In this document: one piece after another, positions 8,567-16,911 of the stretch
How positions within the stretch are numbered: the first letter of the stretch is position 1
Layout: every line of letters begins with the position of its first letter
NCBI RefSeq assembly: GCF_900102225.1
Contig: NZ_FNBF01000002.1
Span: 1-64,000, forward strand
Length of the DNA: 64,000 nt
Origin: Eubacterium pyruvativorans
Lineage (GTDB): Bacteria > Bacillota > Clostridia > Peptostreptococcales > Anaerovoracaceae
Direction of reading: 5' to 3'
The notes under the pieces: generated by a model
Told to the model about the DNA's origin: nothing
Database searches by the model: none
Seen by the model: only the letters and a program-made list of their open reading frames with translations
Position numbers and translations under genes: made by a program

Positions 8567-9589
8567 ATGGCTAAGTCCGATAATTACGTTACATATTATG
8601 AGACAGGATCCACGGATCCGTACTATAATCTGGCCTTCGAGCAGTACGTTATGGAACACTGCAAGGAAGGCGACATCCTGATGCTCTGGCAGAACGACAA
8701 CACCATCGTGGTGGGACAGAATCAGAACACCCAGGCGGAGATCAATCAGGAATTCGTCCGGGAGCACGGCATTCATGTGGTCCGCCGCATGACCGGCGGC
8801 GGCGCCGTGTATCATGACCTGGGGAACCTGAACTATTCCTTTATCACCGATGCAGGAGATACGAAGCTTCTGTCCATGGAGCGTTTCACGAAACCGGTTG
8901 TGGAGGCACTCCGGGCGCTGGGGCTGGATGCCGCATCCTCCGGCCGCAACGACATCGTGGTCAGCGGCAAGAAAGTGTCCGGCACCGCCCAGCGCATTCA
9001 CGACGGGCGGGTGCTCCATCACGGCACATTGCTGTTCCGTTCCGATCCGGAGATGGTGGCCGGTGCGCTGAATGCGGATCCGGAGAAGTTCCGGACCAAG
9101 AGCGCGAAATCGGTGCGGGCCCGCATCGGCAATATCGCCGACTTCCTTCAGGAGGCGGGACACGGAGACATGGATCTCGAGGCTTTCTGGAAATACCTGA
9201 AGGATGCGCTGTCCGGCAGCCTCATGGTGGAGTCGGAACTGACAAAGGAAGACCTGCAGGCGGTCCGCAAACTGCGGGATGAGAAGTATGACACCTGGGA
9301 ATGGGTATTCGGACATACCATTGATTTCACCTACCACAACAAGGTCAGATGGGACGGCGGTTCCCTGGAAGTTCAGGTGAATGTGGCCCGGGGCGGAGAG
9401 ATTCAGGAGATCCGTTTCTACGGAGACTTCCTTTCTTTGACGCCGCTCACGAAGCTGGAACAGGCGCTTTCAGGTGTTCGGTTCCGGAAGGAGGATGTGA
9501 AGGCAGTACTGGATCAGTATGCCATGAACGAACTCTTCGGGCCGATCACGGAGGAAGAGGTGCTGGAGACCATGTTCCCCGGCGCATAG
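8567..9589 (+). CDS. lplA: lipoate-protein ligase A
   Basis: 340 residues. Activates free lipoate with ATP and attaches it to lipoyl domains of 2-oxoacid dehydrogenases or GcvH. Diagnostic lipoate-binding segment RRMTGGGAVYHDLGNLNYS (about 74-92) and lysine motif GRNDIVVSGKKVSGTAQR (about 125-142). The accessory C-terminal domain is present (about 255-335), so this is full-length LplA. No lipoylated substrate gene is in the window; a glycine-responsive switch is at 62 kb, and GcvH would be a natural client, but that link is speculative. Confidence 0.93.
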   Translation: MAKSDNYVTYYETGSTDPYYNLAFEQYVMEHCKEGDILMLWQNDNTIVVGQNQNTQAEINQEFVREHGIHVVRRMTGGGAVYHDLGNLNYSFITDAGDTKLLSMERFTKPVVEALRALGLDAASSGRNDIVVSGKKVSGTAQRIHDGRVLHHGTLLFRSDPEMVAGALNADPEKFRTKSAKSVRARIGNIADFLQEAGHGDMDLEAFWKYLKDALSGSLMVESELTKEDLQAVRKLRDEKYDTWEWVFGHTIDFTYHNKVRWDGGSLEVQVNVARGGEIQEIRFYGDFLSLTPLTKLEQALSGVRFRKEDVKAVLDQYAMNELFGPITEEEVLETMFPGA

Positions 9590-9681
9590 GTGCGGTTGAA
9601 AGGCGGCGTCTTCCGGATTCGTGAGGAAGTGCGAGGGGCCTTACACCATCTGGGGCGGTGTTGAACCATACGATTCGATCG

Positions 9682-9732
9682 GGCAGGTGCGGAATTTCGA
9701 TTTTTTCGAATTCCGCACCTGCCTTCTTTGCT
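9682..9732 (+). terminator. long hairpin after lplA
   Basis: GGCAGGTGCGGAATT (9682-9696) pairs with AATTCCGCACCTGCC around a T-rich loop, with one bulged T; the stem extends into TCGA on both sides. Followed by TTCTTT. Located ~90 bases after lplA. It acts as a terminator or is a member of the GGTGCGGAA hairpin family (see the repeat entries). Confidence 0.6.
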
Positions 9733-9768
9733 TTCGGCTGCGGATTGCAGGCGACCGGATTGTCCCGG

Positions 9769-9806
9769 GTGCGGAATGAAAGATAATCATGTTTTTCGCA
9801 CCCTGT
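9769..9806. repeat. GGTGCGGAA-type inverted repeat
   Basis: GGGTGCGGAA pairs with TTTCGCACCC across a 17-base AT-rich centre. The same core is used by the hairpin at 9682, and degenerate copies lie at about 9819-9854 and at 63791-63826. Together they look like a short dispersed palindromic element. Confidence 0.45.
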
Positions 9807-9873
9807 TCACCGCAAATCAGATGCGAATTTGAAGAAAATGGCGATTTCGCACCATAATCATTTCACAGCCATT

Positions 9874-10326
9874 TCACAGCACCATGGAGGCGCCGTAGGT
9901 AATGCTTGTGACGATGACTCCGGCGATCAGCAGTCCCAGCAGAATCATGGGCACTGCGGTTTTCAGCCTGATTTCCAGGATCGAGGCGATAACGGCGCCG
10001 GTCCAGGCGCCGGTGCCGGGCAGGGGAACCGCCACGAAGAGCAGGAGGCCCAGCGCCTCATACTTCCGTACTTTCTCAGCCTTCGTCAGTGTTTTCTGTT
10101 CATACCGGGCGATGATCCGGTTCAGGCGGGAACTGGTTCGGCGGAGCGTCCGCAGGATTTTCCGGAGGAAGAGCAGGGCGAAGGGCACCGGAAGGATGTT
10201 TCCGGCGACAGCCACCAGCATGGCCTGCCAGGGATTGAGTCCGGCGGCGACGCCGGCCGGGATGCCCGCCCGGAGTTCCAGAATCGGGACCATAGATATG
10301 AAAAATGCGGCGATCACACCTTGCAT
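9874..10326 (-). CDS. small multidrug-export (COG2426 type) membrane protein
   Basis: 150 residues, four hydrophobic segments (about 1-14, 32-53, 90-108, 119-148). The motif ISMVPILELRAGIP at the N-terminus and PLPGTGAWTGA in the middle are hallmarks of the family named small multi-drug export protein. The transport role is inferred from homology and has not been proven for most members. A -10 TATAAT is present upstream on the minus strand (10358-10363). It stands alone, separated from the hemerythrin cassette by a terminator. Confidence 0.8.
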   Translation of the reverse strand: MQGVIAAFFISMVPILELRAGIPAGVAAGLNPWQAMLVAVAGNILPVPFALLFLRKILRTLRRTSSRLNRIIARYEQKTLTKAEKVRKYEALGLLLFVAVPLPGTGAWTGAVIASILEIRLKTAVPMILLGLLIAGVIVTSITYGASMVL

Positions 10327-10386
10327 CGGCTGCTCCTTTCAGTGGTAATACCTGTTCATTATAGGGTGTATTCGTGATGATAATAT

Positions 10387-10420
10387 GAAAAAAGACCACG
10401 GAATCCCGCAGTCTTTTTTC
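10387..10420 (-). terminator. terminator of the DUF1858-hemerythrin cassette, possibly bidirectional
   Basis: AAAAAAGAC and GTCTTTTTT flank a GC core whose arms also pair (ACTGCGG with CCGTGGT, two wobbles). A run of T appears on both strands. Confidence 0.75.
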
Positions 10421-10506
10421 ATGAGTATGTATGTAGGTACCGCAGATATTCTGCGTTGGGTATTGCAACAGCGTTTCTCCGCAGGCAGTCCTTCTCGGAA
10501 GTACCC

Positions 10507-11076
10507 CTATTTCCGGGAGATAGAGTATTTCTTCATCATCTCATCCAGGAAGGCGAGGTACTTCTCCCGGACCTCTGAAGAGGCCGGATCTTCCTCGAAA
10601 TTCCGGGCCTTTTCGTCAATTCCTGTTCTCGCCGCTTCGGAGAGCTTGTCCTCTGCGAAGGTGTAAACCACGTTATTTTCCTTTTCCACATGGCGGTTCA
10701 GCAGATCTGCATAGCCCATGGCACCGGTCAGAATGTCCAGCTTGTGTTCTGTCTTCGGATCCTGTCTGTAAAGATCCAGTGCGGCTTCCCAGTCTGCCAC
10801 ATGGGCCCGGCCCAGATCATGTTCCACCAGCATGCCGTGGCGGATCAGACTTTCGCCGATCATGCCCAGTTCTCTCTCCATTTCCGGAAAGAGAAATTTC
10901 TCTTCCTTTCCGTGGTGGTAGTGGTCCGCATAGCTGCGGGTGAAGTCGATCATCCGGCGCATCTCCCCATCGTTCACTTCTCCGCCGTCCAGAATGGCGA
11001 CGCAGGCTTTCCGGATGGCGGACAGCATATAGCTGATGTTCCGGTGTTCTTCTTTCATGATGTCAATACAATACAT
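10507..11076 (-). CDS. hemerythrin-domain protein
   Basis: 189 residues, four-helix hemerythrin fold expected to hold a non-haem di-iron site. Likely ligands are visible: His11 (KEEHRN), His52/His55-Glu59 (DHYHHGKEE), His80/His86 (RHGMLVEHD), and a C-terminal His-x3-Glu (NRHVEKENN). Members bind oxygen or NO, or take part in iron-sulfur repair (compare YtfE/RIC). It is the last gene of a leftward set of three after a DUF1858 protein and an unrecognised protein, a context that fits nitrosative or oxygen stress in an anaerobe. Substrate not inferable. Confidence 0.85.
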   Translation of the reverse strand: MYCIDIMKEEHRNISYMLSAIRKACVAILDGGEVNDGEMRRMIDFTRSYADHYHHGKEEKFLFPEMERELGMIGESLIRHGMLVEHDLGRAHVADWEAALDLYRQDPKTEHKLDILTGAMGYADLLNRHVEKENNVVYTFAEDKLSEAARTGIDEKARNFEEDPASSEVREKYLAFLDEMMKKYSISRK

Positions 11077-11088
11077 GGTATCACCTCG

Positions 11089-11685
11089 TTATGCGATCCG
11101 GCAGGCGCCGTCTTCATCGGTGTAGGAGAAGCCGGTGCCGTCCAGCAGTCCTTCGATCAGACTCTCCCGGATCTGGTAGTATACCGCCGGGCCGGCTGCC
11201 GGGTCCGTCCAGTACTTTCCGTGGAGATCCTGGGTGCGGTTCCACCGGTAGTCGTCGAATTCGTTCTGTACCACCTGATTCACATTGTCACACGGCATGC
11301 CGTCCAGCAGCGTTTCGTCCAGCAGACGGTAGGCATCCATGGCGGTTTCCGCTGTTTTCCGGTTGGCAGCGCCGAACCGGAATGCGGCATCCCGGATGTC
11401 CGGAAGGCGATCCGGTTCTTCCCGGAGGATTGCGGTAACCAGTGCGGCAAAACGGGTTTCCGCCTCGTCGATGCGGTTCTGCAGCCAGCCGTGAATGTTG
11501 GATACGTCGATCAGACTCTCCAGCGGCTGGAGTTCCTCCACCGTGAACTTCTGTCTCTGTTCATCGGAAGAGAGGGCTTTCCAGCCGGACTCTTCGCCCG
11601 CTCCGCAGATGGCGTTGGTCAGACCTTCCTGCATCTTGATCTTGTTATACAGCCAGAAATGGATTGGTCCCAGAAATGCACTCAT
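11089..11685 (-). CDS. uncharacterised protein between DUF1858 and hemerythrin genes
   Basis: 198 residues, no signal peptide or membrane segment. It begins MSAFLGPIHFWLYNKIKMQE and is rich in amphipathic helices, with scattered Trp, His and Cys (two Cys near the middle and one near the C-terminus, plus Cys27). I do not recognise the family. It sits 12 bases from the hemerythrin gene and 13 bases from the DUF1858 gene, so all three are surely co-transcribed and probably work together, perhaps as an iron or haem-handling partner. The ribosome binding site is AGGAGG, 6-10 bases upstream of the ATG. Confidence 0.7.
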   Translation of the reverse strand: MSAFLGPIHFWLYNKIKMQEGLTNAICGAGEESGWKALSSDEQRQKFTVEELQPLESLIDVSNIHGWLQNRIDEAETRFAALVTAILREEPDRLPDIRDAAFRFGAANRKTAETAMDAYRLLDETLLDGMPCDNVNQVVQNEFDDYRWNRTQDLHGKYWTDPAAGPAVYYQIRESLIEGLLDGTGFSYTDEDGACRIA

Positions 11686-11698
11686 TGTCCGGACCTCC

Positions 11699-11902
11699 TT
11701 ACTGAACGGCAGCGTTCACTTTTGCCAGTACTTCGTCCACGTTCAGACCATGCACCATGCATGCGTTCTCCAGAGACTCGCTCTGGGACGCCGGGCAGCC
11801 CAGACAGTGCATGCCGGACTCCATCAGTGCGCCCGCCGCACCTTCGATGTTGTTGACAATGTCGCCCACCAGCATATCCTTCGTGATTTCAATCTTAGCC
11901 AT
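11699..11902 (-). CDS. DUF1858 redox-disulfide protein
   Basis: 67 residues. DUF1858 domain, known as the hybrid-cluster-protein-associated redox disulfide domain. The defining CxxC is HCLGCPAS (Cys33, Cys36), with a third Cys at 48. The frame is open to 11974, but the family N-terminus (MAKIEITKDMLVGDI) and an AGGAGG at 11911-11916 fix the start at 11902. First gene of the cassette with the unknown protein and hemerythrin. Family context ties it to NO/hydroxylamine handling, although no hcp gene is in this window. Confidence 0.88.
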   Translation of the reverse strand: MAKIEITKDMLVGDIVNNIEGAAGALMESGMHCLGCPASQSESLENACMVHGLNVDEVLAKVNAAVQ

Positions 11903-11949
11903 TTTCGTTACCTCCTGTATTTTCGCTTGCATTGTTATCTTGATTGTGA

Positions 11950-11990
11950 GCCCAGTATAGCGGAACCGAAACAACAGAACTGTGACATGA
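11950..11990 (-). promoter_or_regulatory. putative promoter of the DUF1858-hemerythrin cassette
   Basis: Reading the minus strand, TTGTTT followed by TATACT about 15 bases on lies ~55 bases upstream of the DUF1858 ATG. Just upstream is TTGCTCATGTCACAG, a loose CRP/FNR-like half-palindrome. Neither is strong enough to name a regulator. Confidence 0.35.
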
Positions 11991-12011
11991 GCAACAATTT
12001 CCGGTTTTTAC

Positions 12012-12043
12012 GAAAAAAAAACAGCGGCGCCTCAGCGCCGCTG
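12012..12043 (-). terminator. sstT terminator
   Basis: On the minus strand CAGCGGCGC and GCGCCGCTG form a GC-rich stem followed by nine T, about 30 bases after the sstT stop. Confidence 0.9.
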
Positions 12044-12072
12044 CAACAGATGACAGACTGCAACAGACTGTA

Positions 12073-13338
12073 TTAGATGTCTACTTTCGTCGTCCCGCCC
12101 AGGAAAGTCGGCAGGGATTTGCCGCTCTTCAGCCAGGTCTTGTATTCGGCTGTAGCTGTCCACAGAACGTCGCCGGAGGAATTCAGGGCTGTTTCCAGGG
12201 AGTCCTGAACAACGCCCACGATGAATCCGACACCGACCACCTGCATCGCCAGGTCGTTGGAAATGCCGAACAGGGAGCAGGCCATCGGGATCAGCAGCAG
12301 GGAGCCGCCGGCCACGCCGGAAGCACCGCAGGCTGACAGTGCGGACAGGATACAAAGCACAATGGCGCTTGGCAGGTCAACTTCAACACCCAGGGTGTGG
12401 CAGGCGGCCATGGTCATGACAGCGATGGTGACTGCCGCACCGTTCATGTTGATGGTGGACCCCAGTGGAATGGATACGGAATACATGTCCTCGTCCAGGC
12501 CCAGCTTCTCACAGAGTGCCAGGTTCACCGGGATATTCGCAGCGGAGGACCGGGTGAAGAAGGCGGTCACCGCACTTTCCTTGATGCAGCGCCACAGCAG
12601 CGGATACGGGTTTCTCCGCAGCACGGCGAAACAGATGATCGGATTGACGATCAGCGCCGCCGTCAGCATGCAGCCCACCAGCAGCAGGAGCAGTGTGCCG
12701 TACTGTTTGAAAATGGCCAGACCGTTGGTGGATACGTTGGTGTAAACCAGACCCATGATACCGAACGGCGCCAGATTGATGACATAACGTACGCCCTGGG
12801 AAACCGCATCGGACAGATCCTTCATGACCCGCTGGGTTTCCGGAGATGCGAATTTCTTCAGCGCCAGACCCAGAACCACAGCCCATGCCAGAATGCCCAG
12901 GTAATTGGCATTCACGATGGATGCGATCGGGTTCGCTACAATGTTCATCAGCAGGTTGTGAACGATTTCTCCGAATCCCTGGGGAATCGTTTCTGCCTCC
13001 GCAGCCTTCGCAAACACGATCTTCTGCGGGAAGATGAAGCTGCCCACAACCGCAGTGATACCGCCCATGGCCGTGCCGAACAGATACAGGACGATGACCA
13101 GTCCGAAGCGGCGGTCCAGCTTGCTGGAGCCCTGGCACAGGGCTGCGATAACCAGTACGAATACCAGCACCGGTGCGATTGCCTTCAGAGCGCCGACGAA
13201 CATGTCGCCGAAGATCCCGATGGCGGCAGCATTTTTTGCAAAAATTCCGAGAATAGCACCGACAATCAGGCCGATGATGATGCGGATGATCAGACTGGTG
13301 TCGTTATACACCCGCACAATGGATTTTAGAGCATTCAT
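12073..13338 (-). CDS. sstT: sodium:serine/threonine symporter
   Basis: 421 residues of the dicarboxylate/amino acid:cation symporter family (SLC1 type). About eight membrane spans plus re-entrant loops are expected. The family signatures are clear: TRSSAANIPVNLALCEKLG (serine-rich hairpin), PLGSTINMNGAAVTIAV and SACGASGVAGGSLLLIP. These are closest to SstT, which imports Ser/Thr with Na+. The frame begins at 13404, but the methionine at 13338 follows GAGGGAAATATT and matches the family start. A sodium economy fits the Na+-type V-ATPase at 42-49 kb. Confidence 0.92.
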   Translation of the reverse strand: MNALKSIVRVYNDTSLIIRIIIGLIVGAILGIFAKNAAAIGIFGDMFVGALKAIAPVLVFVLVIAALCQGSSKLDRRFGLVIVLYLFGTAMGGITAVVGSFIFPQKIVFAKAAEAETIPQGFGEIVHNLLMNIVANPIASIVNANYLGILAWAVVLGLALKKFASPETQRVMKDLSDAVSQGVRYVINLAPFGIMGLVYTNVSTNGLAIFKQYGTLLLLLVGCMLTAALIVNPIICFAVLRRNPYPLLWRCIKESAVTAFFTRSSAANIPVNLALCEKLGLDEDMYSVSIPLGSTINMNGAAVTIAVMTMAACHTLGVEVDLPSAIVLCILSALSACGASGVAGGSLLLIPMACSLFGISNDLAMQVVGVGFIVGVVQDSLETALNSSGDVLWTATAEYKTWLKSGKSLPTFLGGTTKVDI

Positions 13339-13488
13339 AATATTTCCCTCTCTCTCCACAAACCAAAACAACAAGGATGCAGCAAACCAGAGACATGAGA
13401 TCATGCTGAATTGTCTGCCATTTCATACTAAAATAAGTAGAGAGGGATGTCAATATATGATAGAATCATTAGGTGATGATTAAGAAAG

Positions 13489-13518
13489 TTGCGTGATACA
13501 GGGATATTGGAATACAAT
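13489..13518 (+). promoter_or_regulatory. putative promoter of the ABC exporter operon
   Basis: TTGCGT (13489-13494), 18-base spacer, TACAAT (13513-13518), 39 bases before the permease ATG. Confidence 0.45.
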
Positions 13519-13556
13519 TCCTTTTCCTTTGACAGTAAAGTAAAGCAGGTGCAGCG

Positions 13557-16157
13557 ATGAAAACGAAAATGAAGACAGAACGTATTCTTCTTGGATTGTT
13601 CACTCCCCTTGCGCTGCTGGGGGTGATTTATTTCCTCCCGTGGGCAGATCTGGGCGGCCGGTACTGGACGCTCCCGGTATTTCTTCGTGCCGTGCGGGAT
13701 GCGGGAGGACTGGATCAGTTCTACGCCGGTCTCTTCCATATGTCTCCTGCGAAAGTGAACACGGATCAGGGGTATGCTTCTCTGGTTCCCGGTTATTATA
13801 TGATGTATCTGACGGTGGGGATTCTGGCCGGGTATTTCATCCGGATCATTCCGGCGCTGCTGGGAAAGTCGGTGCGGGGACTCACCCACCTGCTGGTGGG
13901 AGCAGGCATTCTGATGATGGTGGTGAGTGTGTCGTTTCAGGGGTATCAGCCCTGGTTCGGCTTCTTCCTGGCCATGTTCATCGTCCTGGCGGATACCATG
14001 CTCTGGATGTACATGAGAAATCGCCGGGCATTGAAACAGCAGAAGGACGATCTGGACCGGAAAGAAGCGGAGCGGCGTTCGGAAGTGCGCCGGCGCACCG
14101 CCATGCCGGGGCGGTATGACCGGGAGTTTTATCGTATCATATGGAAGAATTTCCGCTATAACCGGAGAAGTTTCCGTCTGTTTCTGACCGCCGGCACCAT
14201 GATCGCCTCCCTGTTCTACAGCATTTTCGGCGTGCTGGCTCTGAACCGGGTGGACCGGAAGGCGGGGGCGGCATATGACGAGTATTACAGTGCTGTCACC
14301 GGGGAGTCCTTTCAGCGGATTCTGCCGGTTCTGGCGCTGTTCTCCCTGGTTGTGATGACACTGATTCTGACCCATTATATCCGCACCAGGATGTCCAACT
14401 ACAGCGTATTCGTTTCGCTGGGGGTACGGATGTCCACCCTGCGCAGGGTGATCGGCATGGAGATTCTCTTCCTGATCCTCCTGACTCTGGTGCTGGGATG
14501 GGCCGGTGGGAGTCTCCTTCTGGTACTGATCCAGCGGTGTCTGCTGAACCGGTCCCGGACGGTGCTGCTGTCCCCGGGGCTTGCCGGAGCCTTAGCGCTG
14601 GCCATGGGCGTGTTCCTGCTGTTTCTGCTCATCGCCGGGCTGATTAACTACCATCTGCTTCAGTATCGGAACATCATGGATCTGACGCCATCCCGGGCAC
14701 CGGACAGGATTCCCCGCCGCTTCCGGAGAACGGGCCTGGCCGCCGGCGTCCTGCTGCTTCTCCTTTCGGTCCTGATGTTCGGGTCCAGTCAGTATGAGGA
14801 GTCCGTCGTTTCGGCGATCGTGATGATACTGGGAACGGGACTTGTCGTATGGTTTGGCGGAGCGCTGCTTCTGGGCCGGGCCGGGAGAAGAAGCAGACAA
14901 AGAAAATCCGCAGGCGTTCTGGTGTCCATGCCCTGGCGGTACCGGTTCCGGACGTCTGCAGGATTCCTTTTCCTGCTCATCACACTGAATACACTGATTT
15001 TTACTACCTGGCTTCCCCGGGTCTGCGCCGACCGGGCGGCAGGCCCGGTATCCGGACTCTTCCCGTATGATTTTGTCTACATGGCCCATTCTGACGAGGC
15101 AGCCCGGCTGGAGGCGGCATTGAACCGGGAGCAGGATGTTACCGTGCGCTCGGTGCCGGCCCTGCGGATCACCACGCCCCAGGGTGCACCCTGGAAGTGG
15201 GAATACGGATTCACCAATTACTATATGACGGTGATCTGGCCCCAGGGACAGCACATGCTGATTCCGGCATCTGCCTACCGGAAACTGGGGGGACACAGAA
15301 ACGGAGAAGTGGACCGGCTCCGGGGAGAGCAGGTTCACATCGTGTTCCAGCAGGACATCACAGAGCCCGGGCACCCGCTGGAATGGTACCTGACCTGCAG
15401 GAACCGGTTCCGCATCGGTCAGCCTCTGGAGGAGTACGATTTCTATAACCGGGATCAGATTTTCCGCTCCCACGAAGCCCCGTCCGCAGAGCGGGCCGTG
15501 CTGACCGGCGCCTTCCAGAACGGACGGCAGGAGAATCTGGTGGTCATGGAAGACGGGATGTTCCGGAAACTGGAAGCGGGGAAGAACGGGAAGGAGGGAC
15601 CGACCCGGATCTTCCTGATACAGACAAGGGGAAAGGCTGCCCGCCTCCGGGTGAACCGATCCCTGGAGAAACTGGCGGCGGTTTCCCACCGGCGGGACAG
15701 CAAGTGGGACAGTTCCATCCGCCGGTACTACAGCCGGAGCGAGGAGATCCGCCGGGCCGGCGCCGTCCGGGCCTTCCGGACCACCTCGGATCTGGCCCTT
15801 CTGGGAGGACTGATGATCGCAGCCTGCTTCACGTTTTTCCTGAAGTATGGACTGGAAGAGCAGGAACTCCGTCAGCAGTTCCGCCTGCTCCGGGATCTGG
15901 GCGCCAGCCGGAAATTCTGCCGGAATCTGCTGGGACGCCGGATGAACCGCCAGGCACTGGGCAGTATGTTCTCCGGCGCGGCCCTGGGCGTGCCGTACCT
16001 GCTGGTGATGATCCGGATCCGGCGGATCACGGGAACGGATTTCAGCCGGTTCCTGCGGACTCTGGGTGCCGGCACTCTGGCGGTCACCGCAATCTATGTT
16101 GTCATCACTGTGCTGATCCGAAGGTATTACCTTCGCCGCATTATCGGGAGAGAGTGA
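13557..16157 (+). CDS. ABC transporter permease, FtsX-like, with N-terminal membrane extension
   Basis: 866 residues. Residues ~1-160 form an unusual extra block with about four hydrophobic helices. From ~185 the protein follows the FtsX/BceB plan: IIWKNFRYNRRSFRLFLTAG, a helix, then a cluster of three helices (260-350), further helices (400-480), a ~280-residue extracytoplasmic region (495-745) and three final helices. It pairs with the ATPase encoded 9 bases downstream. Members export peptides or lipids, or give resistance to cell-wall antibiotics. No two-component system is adjacent, which would usually accompany a Bce-type resistance module, so the substrate is unknown. Confidence 0.8.
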   Translation: MKTKMKTERILLGLFTPLALLGVIYFLPWADLGGRYWTLPVFLRAVRDAGGLDQFYAGLFHMSPAKVNTDQGYASLVPGYYMMYLTVGILAGYFIRIIPALLGKSVRGLTHLLVGAGILMMVVSVSFQGYQPWFGFFLAMFIVLADTMLWMYMRNRRALKQQKDDLDRKEAERRSEVRRRTAMPGRYDREFYRIIWKNFRYNRRSFRLFLTAGTMIASLFYSIFGVLALNRVDRKAGAAYDEYYSAVTGESFQRILPVLALFSLVVMTLILTHYIRTRMSNYSVFVSLGVRMSTLRRVIGMEILFLILLTLVLGWAGGSLLLVLIQRCLLNRSRTVLLSPGLAGALALAMGVFLLFLLIAGLINYHLLQYRNIMDLTPSRAPDRIPRRFRRTGLAAGVLLLLLSVLMFGSSQYEESVVSAIVMILGTGLVVWFGGALLLGRAGRRSRQRKSAGVLVSMPWRYRFRTSAGFLFLLITLNTLIFTTWLPRVCADRAAGPVSGLFPYDFVYMAHSDEAARLEAALNREQDVTVRSVPALRITTPQGAPWKWEYGFTNYYMTVIWPQGQHMLIPASAYRKLGGHRNGEVDRLRGEQVHIVFQQDITEPGHPLEWYLTCRNRFRIGQPLEEYDFYNRDQIFRSHEAPSAERAVLTGAFQNGRQENLVVMEDGMFRKLEAGKNGKEGPTRIFLIQTRGKAARLRVNRSLEKLAAVSHRRDSKWDSSIRRYYSRSEEIRRAGAVRAFRTTSDLALLGGLMIAACFTFFLKYGLEEQELRQQFRLLRDLGASRKFCRNLLGRRMNRQALGSMFSGAALGVPYLLVMIRIRRITGTDFSRFLRTLGAGTLAVTAIYVVITVLIRRYYLRRIIGRE

Positions 16158-16166
16158 GGAATTTGA

Positions 16167-16886
16167 ATGAGCGAAACATCGAAAATCATCGAGATTCGTG
16201 ATCTGAAAAAAGAATACAACGAAGCATCCGGCTCGATTCTCCGGGGGCTGTCCTTCGACGTCAACCCCGGGGATTTCATTGCGGTGATGGGACGGTCGGG
16301 CTGCGGGAAGACCACCTTCCTGAAGATCCTGGGACTGGTATTGAAGAAATCTTCCGGCACGTATCTGTTCCGGGACAGAAACATTGACGACCTCTGGGAG
16401 TCGGAGATTGCAGACATCCGCCGGCGGGAGATGGGGTTCGTTTACCAGAATTATAACCTGATGCAGAGCCTTACAGCCCGGGAGAATATCGAGCTTCCTG
16501 CTGTGCTGGACAAAACCCCGCAGGACAAGCGTTCGGCTCGATGCATGTCTCTGATGGAGGAATTCGGCATCGCCCATCTGGCGGAGAAGTATCCGTACGA
16601 AATGTCCGGCGGCGAACAGCAGCGGGTCGGAATATGCCGGGCCCTGATCAATGACCCGGACCTGATTCTGGCGGATGAGCCGACCGGCAATCTGGATTCG
16701 GTCATGGGGGAAACGGTGATCAGAGCTTTCCAGCGAATGAACCGGGAGATGGGGAAAGCGGTCATTATCGTCACCCACGATCCGAAAATCGCCGCCCGGT
16801 GCCGGAAAACCGTTCACATGAAGGACGGGGTCTTCACGGATCCGGAGCAGCCTCATCCACCGGCTGCCGGACAGGCGTCGGAATGA
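16167..16886 (+). CDS. ABC transporter ATP-binding protein (MacB/LolD/BceA type)
   Basis: 239 residues. Walker A GRSGCGKTT (about 43-51), Q-loop in FVYQNYNLMQSL, signature MSGGEQQRVGICRAL (about 147-161), Walker B LILADEPTGNLD (about 168-179) and the H-loop VTHDPK. The Q-loop and EPTGNLD wording place it with ATPases serving FtsX-like permeases. It powers the 866-residue permease directly upstream; sfsA follows 25 bases downstream and may be read from the same transcript. Confidence 0.92.
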   Translation: MSETSKIIEIRDLKKEYNEASGSILRGLSFDVNPGDFIAVMGRSGCGKTTFLKILGLVLKKSSGTYLFRDRNIDDLWESEIADIRRREMGFVYQNYNLMQSLTARENIELPAVLDKTPQDKRSARCMSLMEEFGIAHLAEKYPYEMSGGEQQRVGICRALINDPDLILADEPTGNLDSVMGETVIRAFQRMNREMGKAVIIVTHDPKIAARCRKTVHMKDGVFTDPEQPHPPAAGQASE

Positions 16887-16911
16887 TAACAATGAAAATG
16901 AAGAGGAAATC

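Noticed and set aside
6836-9337. 833-codon antisense frame over fbp and lplA
   Set aside because: It crosses two genes with clear catalytic motifs and has no start signal.
12073-13404. Dicarboxylate (DctA/GltP) identity for the leftward symporter
   Set aside because: The sequence around the serine-rich hairpin and the final helices fits SstT better, and the length of 421 fits SstT; substrate remains family-based.
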